Below are positions 11,197 through 23,248 of a DNA stretch of 52,844 bases, piece after piece (the first letter of the stretch is position 1; the number at the start of each line of letters is the position of its first letter). A program made the translations under genes and the position numbers. Under the pieces are notes generated by a model, which was not told the origin of the DNA, did no database searches, and saw only the letters and a program-made list of their open reading frames with translations. Origin of the DNA: Chara braunii (Eukaryota > Streptophyta > Charophyceae > Charales > Characeae); assembly GCA_003427395.1 (NCBI GenBank), contig BFEA01000274.1, positions 1,328,960 to 1,381,803 on the forward strand, given 5' to 3'.

Positions 11197-14008
11197 AAAG
11201 AAGAGATAGAAACCTTCCTCGCGCCGCTGGATAAAACACTTACAGATCAACAAAGAGACACTCTAGATCAACCATTATCCAAAGACGAAATATGGACGGC
11301 ACTGATGCAAATGGAAGAGGAAAAAACTCCGGGTATTGATGGCCTGCCAAAAGAATTTTGGGAGGCCATGTGGGCTAGTATATCACAGGATCTGATGGAC
11401 CACTACAATGCGGTATGGACTACAGGTCAAACAGGGGAACTGGTGGGTCAAGGGGTGTTGACACTACTCTACAAAAAAGGGGCAAGTACAAACATACGTA
11501 ACTATAGGCCCATTACCCTGCTAACGGTGGTCTACAAAATGATGGCCAAGGCACTTGCAAATCGACTAACCCCAGTAATGGCCGACATCATACACCCCGA
11601 CCAAACCGGTTTCATCCAAGGCAAAAACATCCAGGACAACGTCCTCCTGGTCAATGAGATGATCAAGCTAACAAGGCAGTCCAAGAGCAATGCAGCAATC
11701 ATTTTCATTGACTTCAAAGGCCTACGATCACGTAGATTGGCGCTTCTTAGATATGTGTCTGGCAAAACTCAACTTCGGGCCTTCCTTCAGGAGATGGATA
11801 ACAATCCTTCACGCCAACGCCACCACCAGAGTTATGGTAAATGGCAACCTGGCCCCACCCATATCCCTACAGAGATCTGTCAGGCAGGGTGACCCAATAG
11901 CCCCGTACCTTTTCGTCATCATTATGGAAGCGCTTGCAGCCAATCTGAGAACACACAAGGATATTAAAAGGATCCAAATCTCAGCAATCCCCCAGCAGGC
12001 CATCCCGGTATGCTCACTTTTCGCCGACGACCTCACTCTGATGGTGGATGCATCAACAACATCAATGGAAGAAATAAAAAATATAATGGACGGCTTCTCG
12101 CAATACTCAGACATGAAAATTAACTGGGGGAACAAAACCCAAGGATGGTGGATACACCACCAAGGGGTGAGGCCGCCAGAACAACCCAAACTCAGCTGGC
12201 TTCCAAAGGAAGCGCCCATCAGAGTGTTGGGGATCTCAATCTCAGCAGAAGGCAGGCCACCTTCCAATAATGAATGGATTACGGGCCCACCCTTGGCAAA
12301 AATGACGCTTTGGAAGGACAAACACACTTCCCTGTTCGGGCGCTCCATGATAATCAATAACGTGGTGTTGGCCACATTGTGGTATAAATCAGCAATTTGG
12401 GCTCTGGAAAAGAATGGCTTACGGCCCCTGAAACGGCAGATAACTACCTTCCTATGGAGAGGCGACCACCATAAACAGAACGTAATCAGCCGGGTGGCGT
12501 GGCACTCCATCACTCAACCCAAAACAAGAGGGGGCCTGGGTATCATCAACCCCTTGCTCCAAACAAAAGCGCTAGCAATCCAATGGCTCAAACGCCTGCT
12601 TTTCGACCCAGAGATCCCATGGAAAAGCCTGGCCCTAGAACCAATAGCCCATCTGGCCCCACAGACATCAGACGTCAAGGACCCCCTGATGTGGCTAGAG
12701 AACAGAGAATGGCCAATCCCAAGACCAAAAGTGCGGCCACCGGAACACGGCCCAGAGTCCCCAAGACAAGCAGCAAGATCTGATCTGCGAAAGGACCCCT
12801 TCTGGCCCAACCTCCTTAGAACATGGAGAACCCTCCCCCTCCTGGACAAATGCCCACCAAATAGATGGGAAGAAGTGGCACGTCAACCGTTATTCGGCAA
12901 TAGATGGGTGGTGGACTCGAGAGGGCAGACTCTTCACTGTATGGTCTCTCCCTGGCGAGGCTGGGTCACAAGAGGAATGATAAGGATAAAAGACGTATGG
13001 GACACAACCAAAAACAACTGGATCAGTCCAGACCAGCTAAGGGAGCGATTACGATACTGTCACCGGCCCCAAGAAGCTATGGACGAGATCGTAGAAAAAA
13101 TCCCACTGGAATGGTGGCGGCTTCTGCCCAAAGGCCCGTCACTGCAGCAATCAGATTGGGTAGCGTTCCGAGATCTACAAGGAAAGGTAGGGAACGTGGT
13201 ATGCTGTCATCTCGATGGAACAGAGGTGGTAAGCCTTTTTCAAATACGAAGAGGTAATGTCATAGAAAGGAGCAACCCAGAGGAGACAGGGTACCAAAAA
13301 GATGAAATCTTCAGAATCAGAGTCTTAAAGGAGGGGGAGCAATGGATAGCCTTCCTCCCCTCCACACCAATCCACCATCTGCCTCTGGACCCGGTAGAAT
13401 GGAAATGGACAACACGTACAGGAAAGGGCAGGAGCCACACTAGGACCCTATATAGTATGACAGTCAAATCTACCTACAGACTTCTCAGGCCAAAGATCAC
13501 CCTCCGGGATCAAGTTGAGCAGCGATGGAGAAACCAGTTGAACATTAGCAAAGAGGAGCTAAGGCCCATCAAATGGTTCAGCTCGTCCAAAATGAAACCC
13601 GCCAAGTTCGCCTCGCTCCAATGGCAGATTGAACACCGCTGCCTGCAAACCAACAACTGGCTCATAGACAGAACATCTCTAGAACAGAAAGGGTTAGCCC
13701 TACCCTGGTGCAAGCTGTGCACAAATGCATTCCCATCCAGAAAACGGCCAGAGACAATCGAGCACATATTCCTACAATGCCCGGGTGCCCTCTGGCTGTG
13801 GAGATGGTGGGACAGAATCTGGGACCAACTCCAGACAAAAACGACGTGGCCCTGGGACTGGAGGGCCCTGTTATGTGAAGCCGAAACCGGGCGGCAGGAT
13901 GACCCCCCAGACGAATTTACCACCAATTATTTTAAGTTGGGGATAGGGCGGTCCTGTGGGCATTGTGGCGAAGACGCTGCACATACGAGATGGAAGGAGC
14001 AAGATTAG
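11197..14008 (+). pseudogene. LINE ORF2, reverse transcriptase and zinc-binding part
   Basis: The first frame (to about 11715) carries PGIDGLPKEFWE, LLYKKG, NYRPITLL, MMAKALANRL and QTGFIQGKNIQDN. A frameshift inside IDFK/KAYDHVDW moves it to the second frame, which reads on to VRQGDPIAPYLF and the catalytic FADDL. Behind the RT comes a long linker and a Cys-His cluster (WCKLC, then EHIFLQC) of the plant zf-RVT type. The second frame is open for 772 residues, which suggests modest age. After 14008, fragments of the C-terminal tail continue to 14296 in shifted frames (GPEITK, WEHVRAQI). It would copy the element's RNA at the nick. Confidence 0.9.
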
Positions 14009-14837
14009 AAGGACCCGAAATCACAAAGCGTGCAACAACAAATCCAACTGGAAATAACGGCAAAATGGGAACACGTCAGAGCACAAATTCGCCCTCTACA
14101 CACAATGAAAGACATTGAGCAAAGAATCCAGGCGTTCTCTTCAAGCTGGCTGGGGGGGATTACCAGTGGGAGGATAGGGAAAGTGAAATGGAAGGGGGCC
14201 AAAAGGGAAGAAATGGAGGGCCAAGAGAGGATGGATATACAAAGGGAGGATGGATATACAAAGGGACTACCAACTGATTTTTCACAACTGGACTGACATT
14301 GACACAACTATTCCACTGAAACCCCCGGAAAATTTCCATGACTTTCCCCACCCCCCCTTCAAACTGCTTAGTGGGAATGCAGTGGTACGGAATGGACGCT
14401 TGACTGGTGGTACAAAGATGGGAAGGGAGAGGGTCAGGTACCAGCTCTTTGCTGCAATGAAAGGGAGAAAAGAGGACAGGTAGCCAATCTAGTCAGGCGC
14501 CCAGCAGCAGGGTGAAGAGTCCTCAAGGTTAAAAAGGTGTCTTGCTCAGTCAATTTTTCGAGCTTCACGGCAATCACCGCTGACAGGCGGTCATTAGAAC
14601 AGATATACATAGATATGTTTAGAGACATTGGACCCGGTGCCTCCCGGGAATGGCCAGCTCATTGGTACCACTTCTAGAACAAAACAGACTGAGGAGGGAG
14701 CCCGTAGGTAGCAGTAGAAATTTGACCCCTCCCCTGCTCTGTCAATCCCCTGGTCTCCAGGGCAATCAATGCGGGCAGGTTCCTCATACGGTTTCTCTGA
14801 TATGCTCTGATGTTCTTCACTTGTAACACACTCAAAG

Positions 14838-14889
14838 GGACGCTGGACCCGTTTTCCAGCAGGTGACGCTCCCCACCAATAGATGGAGC
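14838..14889 (+). promoter_or_regulatory. LINE 3' double hairpin
   Basis: Hairpin 1 (14842-14860) is GCTGGA, a seven-base loop CCCGTTT, then TCCAGC. Hairpin 2 (14868-14889) is GCTCC, a loop with CCAATAGAT, then GGAGC. Both recur in order in the truncated copies at 6394-6442 and 19124-19172 (minus strand), and hairpin 1 in the second LINE at 51434-51452. The position just before poly(A) suggests recognition by the element's reverse transcriptase; this role is inferred. Confidence 0.72.
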
Positions 14890-14951
14890 CATCCCCAGGT
14901 GCTAGCGGTGTCTGCCCGTATCAGCATCGCAAGCACTGGAGGGACAGTTTC

Positions 14952-14979
<28 letters not shown>

Positions 14980-14982
<3 letters not shown>

Positions 14983-15921
14983 AATATAAATTTATAAAAG
15001 AAAAAATCCTAGCAGTAAATATTGCATATAACATCGAAACATCAGAGTGCTGTAACCTATGTGCAGAGTGGCTAGCCCAAAAAACGTGGCTCGCCAAATG
15101 CTGATGTGGTGGATCCAGGTGCAAAGTGGCATCCCGGCCTTTGGTTTTTACACGTTCACACATTAAAACATTGTCCCATCCGAAACTTGTATTTTCTGTT
15201 TTTCGTTTTCATCTTTTTTTTTAAAAATTCCCATTTTTCCCTTTTTTTTTCTTTCTTTGTTTTTAATTCCGTATATTTCTACAGCACCCGCTCTTTGAAA
15301 TTCTGTTTTAGGGGAATATATTCTGGTGCACACACCAATCCAGTTCGAGCTGTCCACCACATCCGCACTCTTTGTGCGCATGGTGCACCATGAGTATCAC
15401 TGAGGTCCATTAAAACAGGCATTCTCTAGGTGTTAGCCAGAGGGTACCGAAGACAAATTTTTTTCTTCCATTTTCCCATTCAGCAGAGGAGCGAACTTCC
15501 AGCAGTCAGCTCAGGCTAACAAACTGGGCTATACGGTGACCCCACAGAACCTAACTACCTCCACATCACAAGTTTGCGCTGTGACGTTGCAGCCATCAAA
15601 TCTAGATGGCTGCCAGCATGCCGGATCGCCCCCCTGTGCAAAACAATTTACCCTTGAGACATTGCTATTTCATCTGTATGACATCATCACTGTGGATGGA
15701 AGTCTCTGTTCAGCCCGCACACAGATGCGAGTAACCGTGGATCAAGCAAGCCTGTTATCTTTCCCTCTAAACAACAAGGTGGTAGGTAATTCATGTAATT
15801 CATGTGTGAAATGTCAAATCCTGCGTAGAGTGCTCCCAAATGCTGTTGCACCCACTGGACATCCTGCTTCAGAGAAATTACTCAAGAAACTGCCTGTGGG
15901 TGGGCAAGGGGGTAGTAAAAG
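14980..15921. other. Intronic DNA, T-rich, no gene recognised
   Basis: Contains T-rich runs (15212-15265). Open frames such as 15536-16033 have no recognisable domain and run into the next inverted-repeat element. Nothing else was identified. Confidence 0.5.
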
Positions 15922-16034
15922 ACTACCGTCTTCTTCCGAACACAACATACCCTCATTTTGGGTGTATCTGGCCGGAAATATAGCTTGTATACATTCATTT
16001 TTAGGGTGTGTTATGTTCGGGGGAAGACGGTAGT
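15922..16034. mobile_element. Miniature inverted-repeat element, CTACCG family (113 bp)
   Basis: Ends are ACTACCGTCTTCTTCCGAAC and GTTCGGGGGAAGACGGTAGT. The middle (TGTATCTGGCCGGAAATATA, TTGTATACATTCATTTTTAG) is nearly identical to the 7805 copy, showing recent shared ancestry. No coding capacity. Confidence 0.87.
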
Positions 16035-17718
16035 GAGCTATTACGCTTCCTTCAACATGTGGCTGCATCCAAGGCTGCCTCCTGGTTGCAGGTGAAGACC
16101 CGCTTATATATATTGCTATTATTATTATTATTTTATTTCTAGGATGATTCTCACGCCCGGTCGATCCTGCGTGCAAAAAACAATTAAAAAAAGAAAACAA
16201 AAAATAAATAAAATCTGTGCTCTCCCAGAGAACCCCAAATCCAGGCTCGCTTCCTTTTTTGCAAGTTGGCTGTCAAGAGGGGGGGAGGGGGGTATAAAAT
16301 GGTTTTAAAGGGGCTAAAGGGGGGTGCCTTAGTGTGATTCGGTTGTTTTCTTTTGTATCTTTTTTTTTTTTTTTTTTTTTTTTTGGTCGCTGGGGCTGCC
16401 TTGAACCCTGCCCTTGGGCCATGCCCAGCCGGGTACCCAGGTGTGTACCCGGCATAAGTTGGGTGCCCAGGCGCCCGGAAAAAACAGGCTACTTTCATTT
16501 TATTTTCATTTATTTCATTTTTTAAAATCCCAGGTGGTTGTAGAGGTTGGATGCTAGACATATGACACAGCCACCTTCAGCAGTCCGGCCATGTGGTTAT
16601 CCAGATGGTCTATAGATGTCCCAATTCCTTATGAGACTCCCTCCCAACCTACCCCTACCCGCACAATCCTACCTCAGTGTCTACCACTCAGGATTGTCAA
16701 CCTCCGACATCTCAACAGGGGTGACCTTACCTGGCCGGGGTTGTACCCGCTTCCTTCCTATGAGGTGCTCCTCCTCCTTTATCTTTGTGTACGATCTGGG
16801 CTCGTCCCTTCTCACTTTGCATCTTAGCACCCAAAATCCGTCTGCATGATGGTCGATCGCTACCCCATCCAGTTATCTGACTTGGGCAAGAGGGTGGTGG
16901 GAACAACACCCCCCTGGCCCACTTGCATTCGCCCGTAACCATCCACATGCATCATAAATACGTCAATGACAACTACCGGTAGTTGCATCGCTCCTGCGTC
17001 AACTAGTACGGTGCTAATCTACATCACAGACCTCAACTTCAGCGTGGCTGTTCGAACACACACTCAACGTGCTGCAAATCGCATTCGCCGCAAGTCACAT
17101 CTCTCTTCTTTCTTAAACTCCTCGAGGCATGCAACCTCTCGGAAAGTAGGGGGAAAAAAAACTCTCATGCACTGGCAGTTCACATTAATTGCCTGCATCA
17201 AAGTTTGCCCAACCGTAAATCATCAAAGTTTGCCCCACCTTTTTTGTGCAGATTATCGGCACTGCACTCTGTGAAACACACACAACGCAGGTGCATGAAA
17301 AAGTGAAAATCCACTCCATCAAAAGTCCACTTCTCCAGACTCTTATTCTGTACAAAAGAGGTGGGGGCAGCATATACCGTTCTCTCCGCTTTTCAAATCA
17401 GTACCCCACGTGGCCATGTGCAGCACCGCGTCAGTTATCACAAGGTCAGGATAGGCCTACCAGAGGTGGCTTCATGCCACAGGGAGAGGGGTACAAAGAT
17501 TTGACTGTTTCCACGTTGGGGACGTTTTCGCTCTCATTTGCTTCAGCAAAGAAGACGACCTGAAAATCCCTTATGGGATGCAAAAGGCATATTCCACCAT
17601 ACTACGGGGAGAAAGTATAGATTCTGAGTGCCAAAGCACTTCTGAAACAAATGGGACACAAATGGCTTTCCTTGCCAGGCACATCCCCCTAAAATGCTTC
17701 TATGCCACAGCCATAGAC
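16035..17718. other. Intronic DNA with a possible retroposed fragment
   Basis: A 25-base T run (16360-16384) is followed by a GC-rich segment with repeated CCGGGTACCC/GGTGTGTACCCGG words (to about 16480). On the minus strand this reads as a short sequence ending in poly(A), so it may be a retroposed tail of an unknown element. The rest shows nothing recognisable. Confidence 0.4.
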
Positions 17719-17778
17719 TGAGCATTGTGAAAAAAAAAAAAAAAAAAAAAAAAAGCAAACGAAAAAAAGTGAGCATTG
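17719..17778. mobile_element. Poly(A)-only insertion with direct repeats
   Basis: TGAGCATTG occurs at 17719-17727 and again at 17770-17778, both continuing into nGAAAA. Between them is an A run and a short A-rich remnant (GCAAACGAAAAAAA). This looks like an almost empty LINE-type insertion flanked by a target-site duplication. Confidence 0.6.
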
Positions 17779-17929
17779 CGAAAACGAGGCTCAGAGATGC
17801 TGGTGGGGAGTAGCCCATAATTGTGGCCATTGTTTTTATTCTGGCAACAGCAGCAGCTTCCCATCTCTACTCGGTCTCAACTTCTATCAGGCAAAAATGA
17901 GCTGTCAAACTGTTTACAGTGTTTAGGGG

Positions 17930-17967
17930 CTGTCTCTTATACACATCTAGATGTGTATAAGAGACAN
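17930..17967. other. Nextera mate-pair junction adapter (assembly contaminant)
   Basis: The 19-base Tn5 mosaic end CTGTCTCTTATACACATCT is followed directly by its reverse complement, with the last base called N. This is the circularisation junction of a mate-pair library and not genomic DNA. The assembly is unreliable around it. Confidence 0.97.
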
Positions 17968-18225
17968 AATTTATAACCCCTGTAGACCACCAGCGCTTCA
18001 CAACTCCCCGAAAAAGCACAGCTGAATACAAGCAGGGTGTGGAGACCTTCTGGCTTCTCAGGGGAAGGAGTTAAAAAAAAAAAAAAGAAGACTAAAATGG
18101 CCATCAATCATCAAAATCCAACAAATGACAAATTTATAACCCCTGTAGACCACCAGCGCTTCACAACTCCCCGAAAAAGCACAGCTGAATACAAGCAGGG
18201 TGTGGAGACCTTCTGGCTTCTCAGG
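17968..18225. repeat. Identical 95-bp duplication next to the adapter
   Basis: The 95 bases at 17968-18062 recur without any difference at 18131-18225. Because the first copy abuts the mate-pair junction, the duplication is most likely an assembly or gap-filling artefact and not a genomic repeat. Confidence 0.9.
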
Positions 18226-19023
18226 AGATGCACACACGAGGACTTTGTGCTGATTTCTGGACGTAATCGCAGTCAGATAACATTTTGAAAGGTGCTAGTG
18301 AGAGTGTCCCCTAAGAAGGGCCTGACCAGGGTAGAAGTCGAGATTGGTACCGGTTCTTTTTTTTTCTTTTCAAAATCCTTTCCGGATAGATAATTACTAA
18401 GTAAACTAGAAAAATAGTAACTGAAAGACTGAATGCCCAACAGAGGGGACCTGAGGGGTTAAGGAGAAGAAAAAAGGAGGTGGTCTTCTCTTTCTGACAA
18501 GAGCAACCAGGAGAGAGAGAGAGAGAGAGAAAAAAAAAAAAAAAGAAGAAGAAAAGGCGCACAGGAGAAAAACATAAAAGACTACATAGGAGAGAGAAGG
18601 CTGACAGAAATGGTTCTCAAAAACAAAAAAAAAAACAAAAAACAAAAAAAGGTTCTCTACCTGATAAAAAAGGGAGAGAAGGCCCTCCACCCTCTCCTGG
18701 CAATGAGAGAGCAGCAGCCGGCCAAGGAAAGGAAGAGATCAAAAGGAGAAAAAGTATGAAAAACACAAGAAAGCAAAAACGCATTTATATATTGGCCATC
18801 TGCATCCTCTCTAGGCTGTCTTCCCTTTTGTCCGGTATGTCACCCTCCTGTTGCCTGTGCACCTTCCCGGCCGTGTTGTTAGAGGGCAGAGGGGCGTAGG
18901 CCCATGCTGTGTTGTTACAGGGCAGAGGGCCGCAGGACAAATGGAGACAGAATCTACTGCGGCTGTTCCAGCCAAGTCCAACCATGAATATGGCCAGGCA
19001 CATGCATAAAATGCAAGCATAAC
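18226..19023. other. Intronic DNA, purine-rich, no gene
   Basis: A and G dominate from about 18400 to 18770, with a GA repeat (18511-18529) and several A runs. The low-complexity minus-strand frames here reflect this composition. Confidence 0.6.
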
Positions 19024-19177
19024 TTTTCCTTTTTTTTTATTCTTTTTCTTTTTTTTCAAGACTCGGCTTTGGTCTAGTACGAGGAGTGATGCAAGCATCC
19101 CCCCTCCTAGGTCAAGTGTGGTTGCTCTGGTCTATTGGTCGTGAGCTACACCTGCTGGAAACCGGGTCCAGCGTCGC
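19024..19177 (-). mobile_element. 5'-truncated LINE 3' end, minus strand
   Basis: On the minus strand it reads GCGACGCTGGACCCGGTTTC, then CAGCAGGTGTAGCTCACGAC, CAATAGACCAGAGC, and ends in an A-rich tail (plus-strand T-rich 19027-19056). The motif order matches the 3' end of the LINE at 14838-14979. Hairpin 1 is at 19154-19172 and hairpin 2 at 19124-19146. How far homology extends upstream is unclear. Confidence 0.78.
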
Positions 19178-19289
19178 AAACGCAACAAGAAGATCACTCT
19201 TATACAACTGTCTAGTTTACTTTCCTCCCACTTTTCTTCCATCTTCTCCATTTCCTGATGACCTTTGTTATTCAGAACCAGGTAATTTG

Positions 19290-20125
19290 TAGGCCGGTCC
19301 CACTCACTTTCTTAGGGATGGGTACCAGAGCCGGCCCCACTCACTTTATTAGGGACGGGTACCACACACATTGCTCGCTTTATTAGGGATGGGTACCAGA
19401 CCCGGCCCCGCTCACTTTCTTAGGAACGGGTACCAGTCGCATTGCTCATTCTGAAAGCACCATTCAAGTGCAACCATGAATATGGCCGGGTACTTGCACG
19501 GAATGGTACTTATACTCAATTTCTTAGGATGGGTACCAGACCCGGGCCCACTCACTTTCTTAGGGACGGGTAGCAGACGCATAGCTCGTTCAGAAAGCAC
19601 CATCCAAGTACAACCATGAATATGGAACGGCACTCGCACGAAACGGTACCCACTCACTTTCTTCACTTTCTTAGGGATGGGTACCAGACACGTTGCTCGT
19701 TCAGAAAGCGCCATCCAAGTCCAACCATGAATATGGCCAGGCACTTACTGGGAATGGTACTTTAAACCACCAGTACTTGGCCCAGCTGTCTGCTGTGGGG
19801 AAAAATAGAGTAGAAACGTTTCTTGTCGGATGAATTTGGGCACTCCTGTAGTGACCCGTACATTTCCTAAATTTGTGGCTTGTTAACTGCCACGGCTTTA
19901 GGAAGTACTGGTACTTTAACTCGCTTTCTTAGGGATGGGTACCAGACCTGCTGCTCATTCAGGGAGTGCCAACCAAGCCCAACACGAAATGCATACCTCG
20001 CTTTTCCTACTACTTTTTTCTCTCTTCTCCATTTCCCAATGACCTTTGTTACTCAGGACCATCTACTCTGCAGGCCAGACCCGCTTGCTTTCCTAGAGAC
20101 GGGTACCAGACTCATTGCTCGTTCA
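19290..20125. repeat. Diverged tandem array, nine GGGTACCAG units
   Basis: Units carry CTTAGGGATGGGTACCAGAC-like words near 19319, 19355, 19387, 19425, 19530, 19566, 19677, 19933 and 20100. A longer unit type adds CATTCAAGTGCAACCATGAA-like and TATGGCC words (three times). Spacing is irregular (32 to 110 bases). A small inverted-repeat element has inserted into the array at 19758-19920. No coding signal. Confidence 0.85.
19758..19920. mobile_element. Miniature inverted-repeat element, ACCACCAGTAC family
   Basis: The left end ACCACCAGTACTTGGCCCAG faces the right end TTTAGGAAGTACTGG. It is flanked by TACTTTAA on both sides (19758-19765, 19912-19919), which may be an 8-bp target duplication. A second copy in inverted orientation at 26642-26801 matches it along the whole length, for example AATAGAGTAGAAACGTTT. 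It interrupts a tandem array, so it arrived later. Confidence 0.85.
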
Positions 20126-22827
20126 GCCCACAGCAGCAACTAGACGTATTCCTAGTTCAGAAATTAGGCCATAGCCAAGCCGTCCAGTTCCCTAAGACAA
20201 TACCTATGCCTTTGCACCCATCTATCCACACAAAGTGGCTACATCCATCCAGTTTTTTTGGCTATGTGTGAACTACTTATTCCCCAGTGAACCAATCACA
20301 TATGAATTGAGATCAACTTGAATCTGCCAAACCACACTCATGTATTGGCATTGTCTTCTTTTCCCTCCCTAGCATGACATAAAAAACCACATTCAGGGCA
20401 TAATGACATATTTTCTTGACTGAATCTAGTGGCATGTACAGTCTAAAGAGCTGTGTTTGTGCGCCCTTAACCATGCTTCCACCAACACGGCGAAAAGAAG
20501 GCACTAGAGATGCATCGGTTAACCAACCACCCAGCATCAAGTGATGATCGATTCACTCGGGCATCAACTTCTTCCTTATTCCTCTTCAGTCTGAGAGGAT
20601 GGCAATATGCCGAAGGACATCCATCCTTAGCAATGTTCCTGGTGATAATATACTCGCAATTAGTAACTGACGCATCCTACGCACGGGGATTGTTCATCTT
20701 CTCTTCATGGGTTCACTCTCAGCCAATGCCCCTGGTAAGGTCCTCAGTCCTGTTTTCTGGACACCCATTCTACGCACCCCCTTCGTTCGCATTAGTGCCA
20801 AGCACACAAGGAAGATACGGAGGGGGTAGGAACCGCCAGGGAACTACACAAGACATGGGCACATACAATGCTCTACATGAGCACACCCTTGAGGAGAGGA
20901 CCAGAAATACGACGCCGCACTTCAGTTACAGAAGGAACAACGCTCTGTCACATGCGAGGGAAATGGACACCCATGCAAGTCTCTCTATCAGAGATGCATG
21001 CTCTATGCCTCTCACAAGAACATGCCCTACTAAGAAACCACTACAGTAAAAGCTAAATCGACTATAGTTTGCCAGGCAACTATCAGCTAGCAGGCCAAAG
21101 GCAAAGGACAGTCGTCCGCACTGTCGGTTTAAGTCAGCCTTTCAGGCCTTTTCTCTAGGGCTGGTCCTGATGTGTGAGGATGCCCTGAGGACCTCGCGCT
21201 CCAGAGAACTACCGGTCATCCTTCACAGAGACAACTGACAGGTCGCAGTTCACAGACCAGCGACGGGTCAAGCAAGGTTTGCACGTACAGGTCAAGTGAG
21301 ATTCATGTGCAGGTCGAGTGAGATTCGTATACGTCTACACAATTCAGGACCTTGCCTATCATTAGTTCCCATCCAATTTTTGTCACTTTTCTTATGTATC
21401 CTTCTTACTTCTTTCCTGAAACACCACATTTCTTTTTCCCTATTACCACCTTCTCGTTTCTTCTTCCCTATTAATGTTTCCATTGCTATGGTATTCGTCA
21501 GCAGTTCACTGGGAAGATACCGATTGCTATTTTATACCCTCCCTGTACACCGTATTCACAATATTTTTTTTACTCTTCTCCTGTCCTCGCTTCCTCGTCT
21601 ACCCATCCATTTTCCTTCCCCTCTGTAGCCCTGCTCAGTCCCCTTCTTACCCCAATAAAGGAACAGCCCTTGCCATTATTGTATCCAACGTGGCACAAAC
21701 TCGTCGATCAAAACATGTGTCCACACATGCATGCTATATCCCATAGCATTGAAAGTTATAAGAGAGAACAAGTGCGTTTTCACTTGGTTACGAAAAGCGA
21801 CCCTTCCTTTTTAAGTGAAAGACTGCCCACTGTTTTGACAGCAACAATGTTGCACAAGAGTGTGCTGGTAGTTTTTTGTCTGGAACGAACAGCATCTTTG
21901 TGCTGGACTTCTCGCTAACACAGCTCGGTCAATTCCACAAGGCATCGTCGTTCAGGTTCGGCCTTCGATGGCACTTCGTGTATCAACGGCACTTCATCTG
22001 CAAAATCCATCTGCATCAGCCTCAGCAAACCCTGAGCGCCGTGGGCACCAGGGATGTGGTCCCAGTAGCAGGACGATAAGATCAAGAGACACTGTACGAG
22101 ACGACAAAAGCCGCACTAACGGCAGGAAAGACAGGATACGTCTCCAGTCAGCCATTGGAACGGTTGCATCTAACGTCAGCCAGTAGGATATCGAACTTTC
22201 CAAAATAAGAGGGATGTGGGAGACAGAAAAAGAAGTGAGACGATTCTGACCTAAAACTGACCGATGAAGTTCCACACTGCACAGATATGAGTTGGGCTAG
22301 TGCTCGACAGTCCCAAACTGGAGAAAAACCCTTGACCCAAAAGTCCCGATACTTCAAAATGTTTATGTGGATTCTACCGGCCACCTCTATTGCTACTCTT
22401 GTCCAAACAGTGCTCTGTTCTCTCAGGGTCCTTGTTGCATTGGATAACCAAGTTTGGCCACCGGTCCATCAAAGGAGGATTTCCCACTCCCTCACAACAA
22501 AGTATTCACCAAAGACTACGGGGCCCAGCGGGGGCGAGGCCGGGGGGGTGAAGGGGCACACCTATTAAACTGGGGGGCGAGAACTCGATACAGCTCGCAT
22601 GCTGCATCAGACCACTTCAGTTGGTGCCCCACTGCTGTGGCACAATGCATGGAAGTCCTGAACACCCCATTGGGGAAGTGAAACGCCAGCACAAGCCATA
22701 CGATCTGCCAGCACAGGCCATATGATCTCCCGAAAATGCGGTTGAAATACAGCATCTGCAATTTGGCAGGAACATCTTGGTGCACTTCATCACCAGTGTT
22801 AAGGCATTTTGATCCTTTCCTTCTTCG
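20126..22827. other. Intronic DNA, no gene recognised
   Basis: The longest frame (20510-21049) shows no domain, no codon-like regularity and no splice context. From about 21220 to 21320 the words CAGGTC and GTGAGATTC repeat. A GCCAGCACA(A/G)GCCATA(C/T)GATCT doublet lies at 22686-22730. Nothing else was identified. Confidence 0.5.
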
Positions 22828-23041
22828 TTAAACCACCAGTACTCCCAAGCCTCTTTTTCCCGACATGGATTTATGTCGCCCACCGACGAAGAAATAAAGA
22901 AAAACATGCGGGTGCATATTTTCTTACACAGTAAACCAGCCATTTCGATCTGCTAGGCCGAGCCCTGAAGAGCCCTGAAGGACGTGGCACGTTTACAACC
23001 GCACCGGAATAAAATGGCTGGGAAAAGTACTGCTGGTGGTG
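22828..23041. mobile_element. Inverted-repeat element, ACCACCAGTAC family (about 214 bp)
   Basis: The left end TTAAACCACCAGTACTCCCA and the right end GGAAAAGTACTGCTGGTGGT are inverted counterparts. The interior has no coding frame. Boundaries are approximate. Confidence 0.6.
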
Positions 23042-23248
23042 GTAAGTTCGTACTTCTGCTTTCCATTTTCCATTCGGGAAGAGGAATTTGGTCATATCAT
23101 TCTTTTTCCTCACCAGATAACTTGCAATGCCACACAAACTTCTCACAGCAGAAAGCCATCGCCCTCCAGTCATATCCAGCTGTGCCAATGCGACCACACC
23201 ACAGCTCTACGCTAACTTGGGAGAGGGTCATACTGATTTCATGCATTT

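Larger units (their letters stand above)
9640..14979 (+). mobile_element. L1-type LINE, nearly complete ORF2, inactivated
   Basis: A non-LTR retrotransposon lies antisense inside kinase intron 1. In order it has an endonuclease (EEP) domain, a reverse transcriptase, a C-terminal zinc-binding region, a 3' untranslated region of about 650 bp with two hairpins, and a 28-base poly(A) (14952-14979). ORF1 is missing, so the copy is probably 5'-truncated; the left limit is approximate. Premature stops at 10334, 10892 and 11194 and frameshifts near 11155, 11715 and 13950-14010 inactivate it. No long terminal repeats occur. Clear target-site duplications were not found. Confidence 0.9.

Noticed and set aside
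11809-12513. A 234-residue minus-strand frame
   Set aside because: It is the antisense shadow of the LINE reverse transcriptase.
17930-17967. Natural perfect palindrome
   Set aside because: It is the Tn5 mosaic end joined to its reverse complement, a library adapter.
20510-21049. A 179-residue plus-strand frame
   Set aside because: No domain, no splice or start context, and it includes no conserved pattern; chance frame in intronic DNA.
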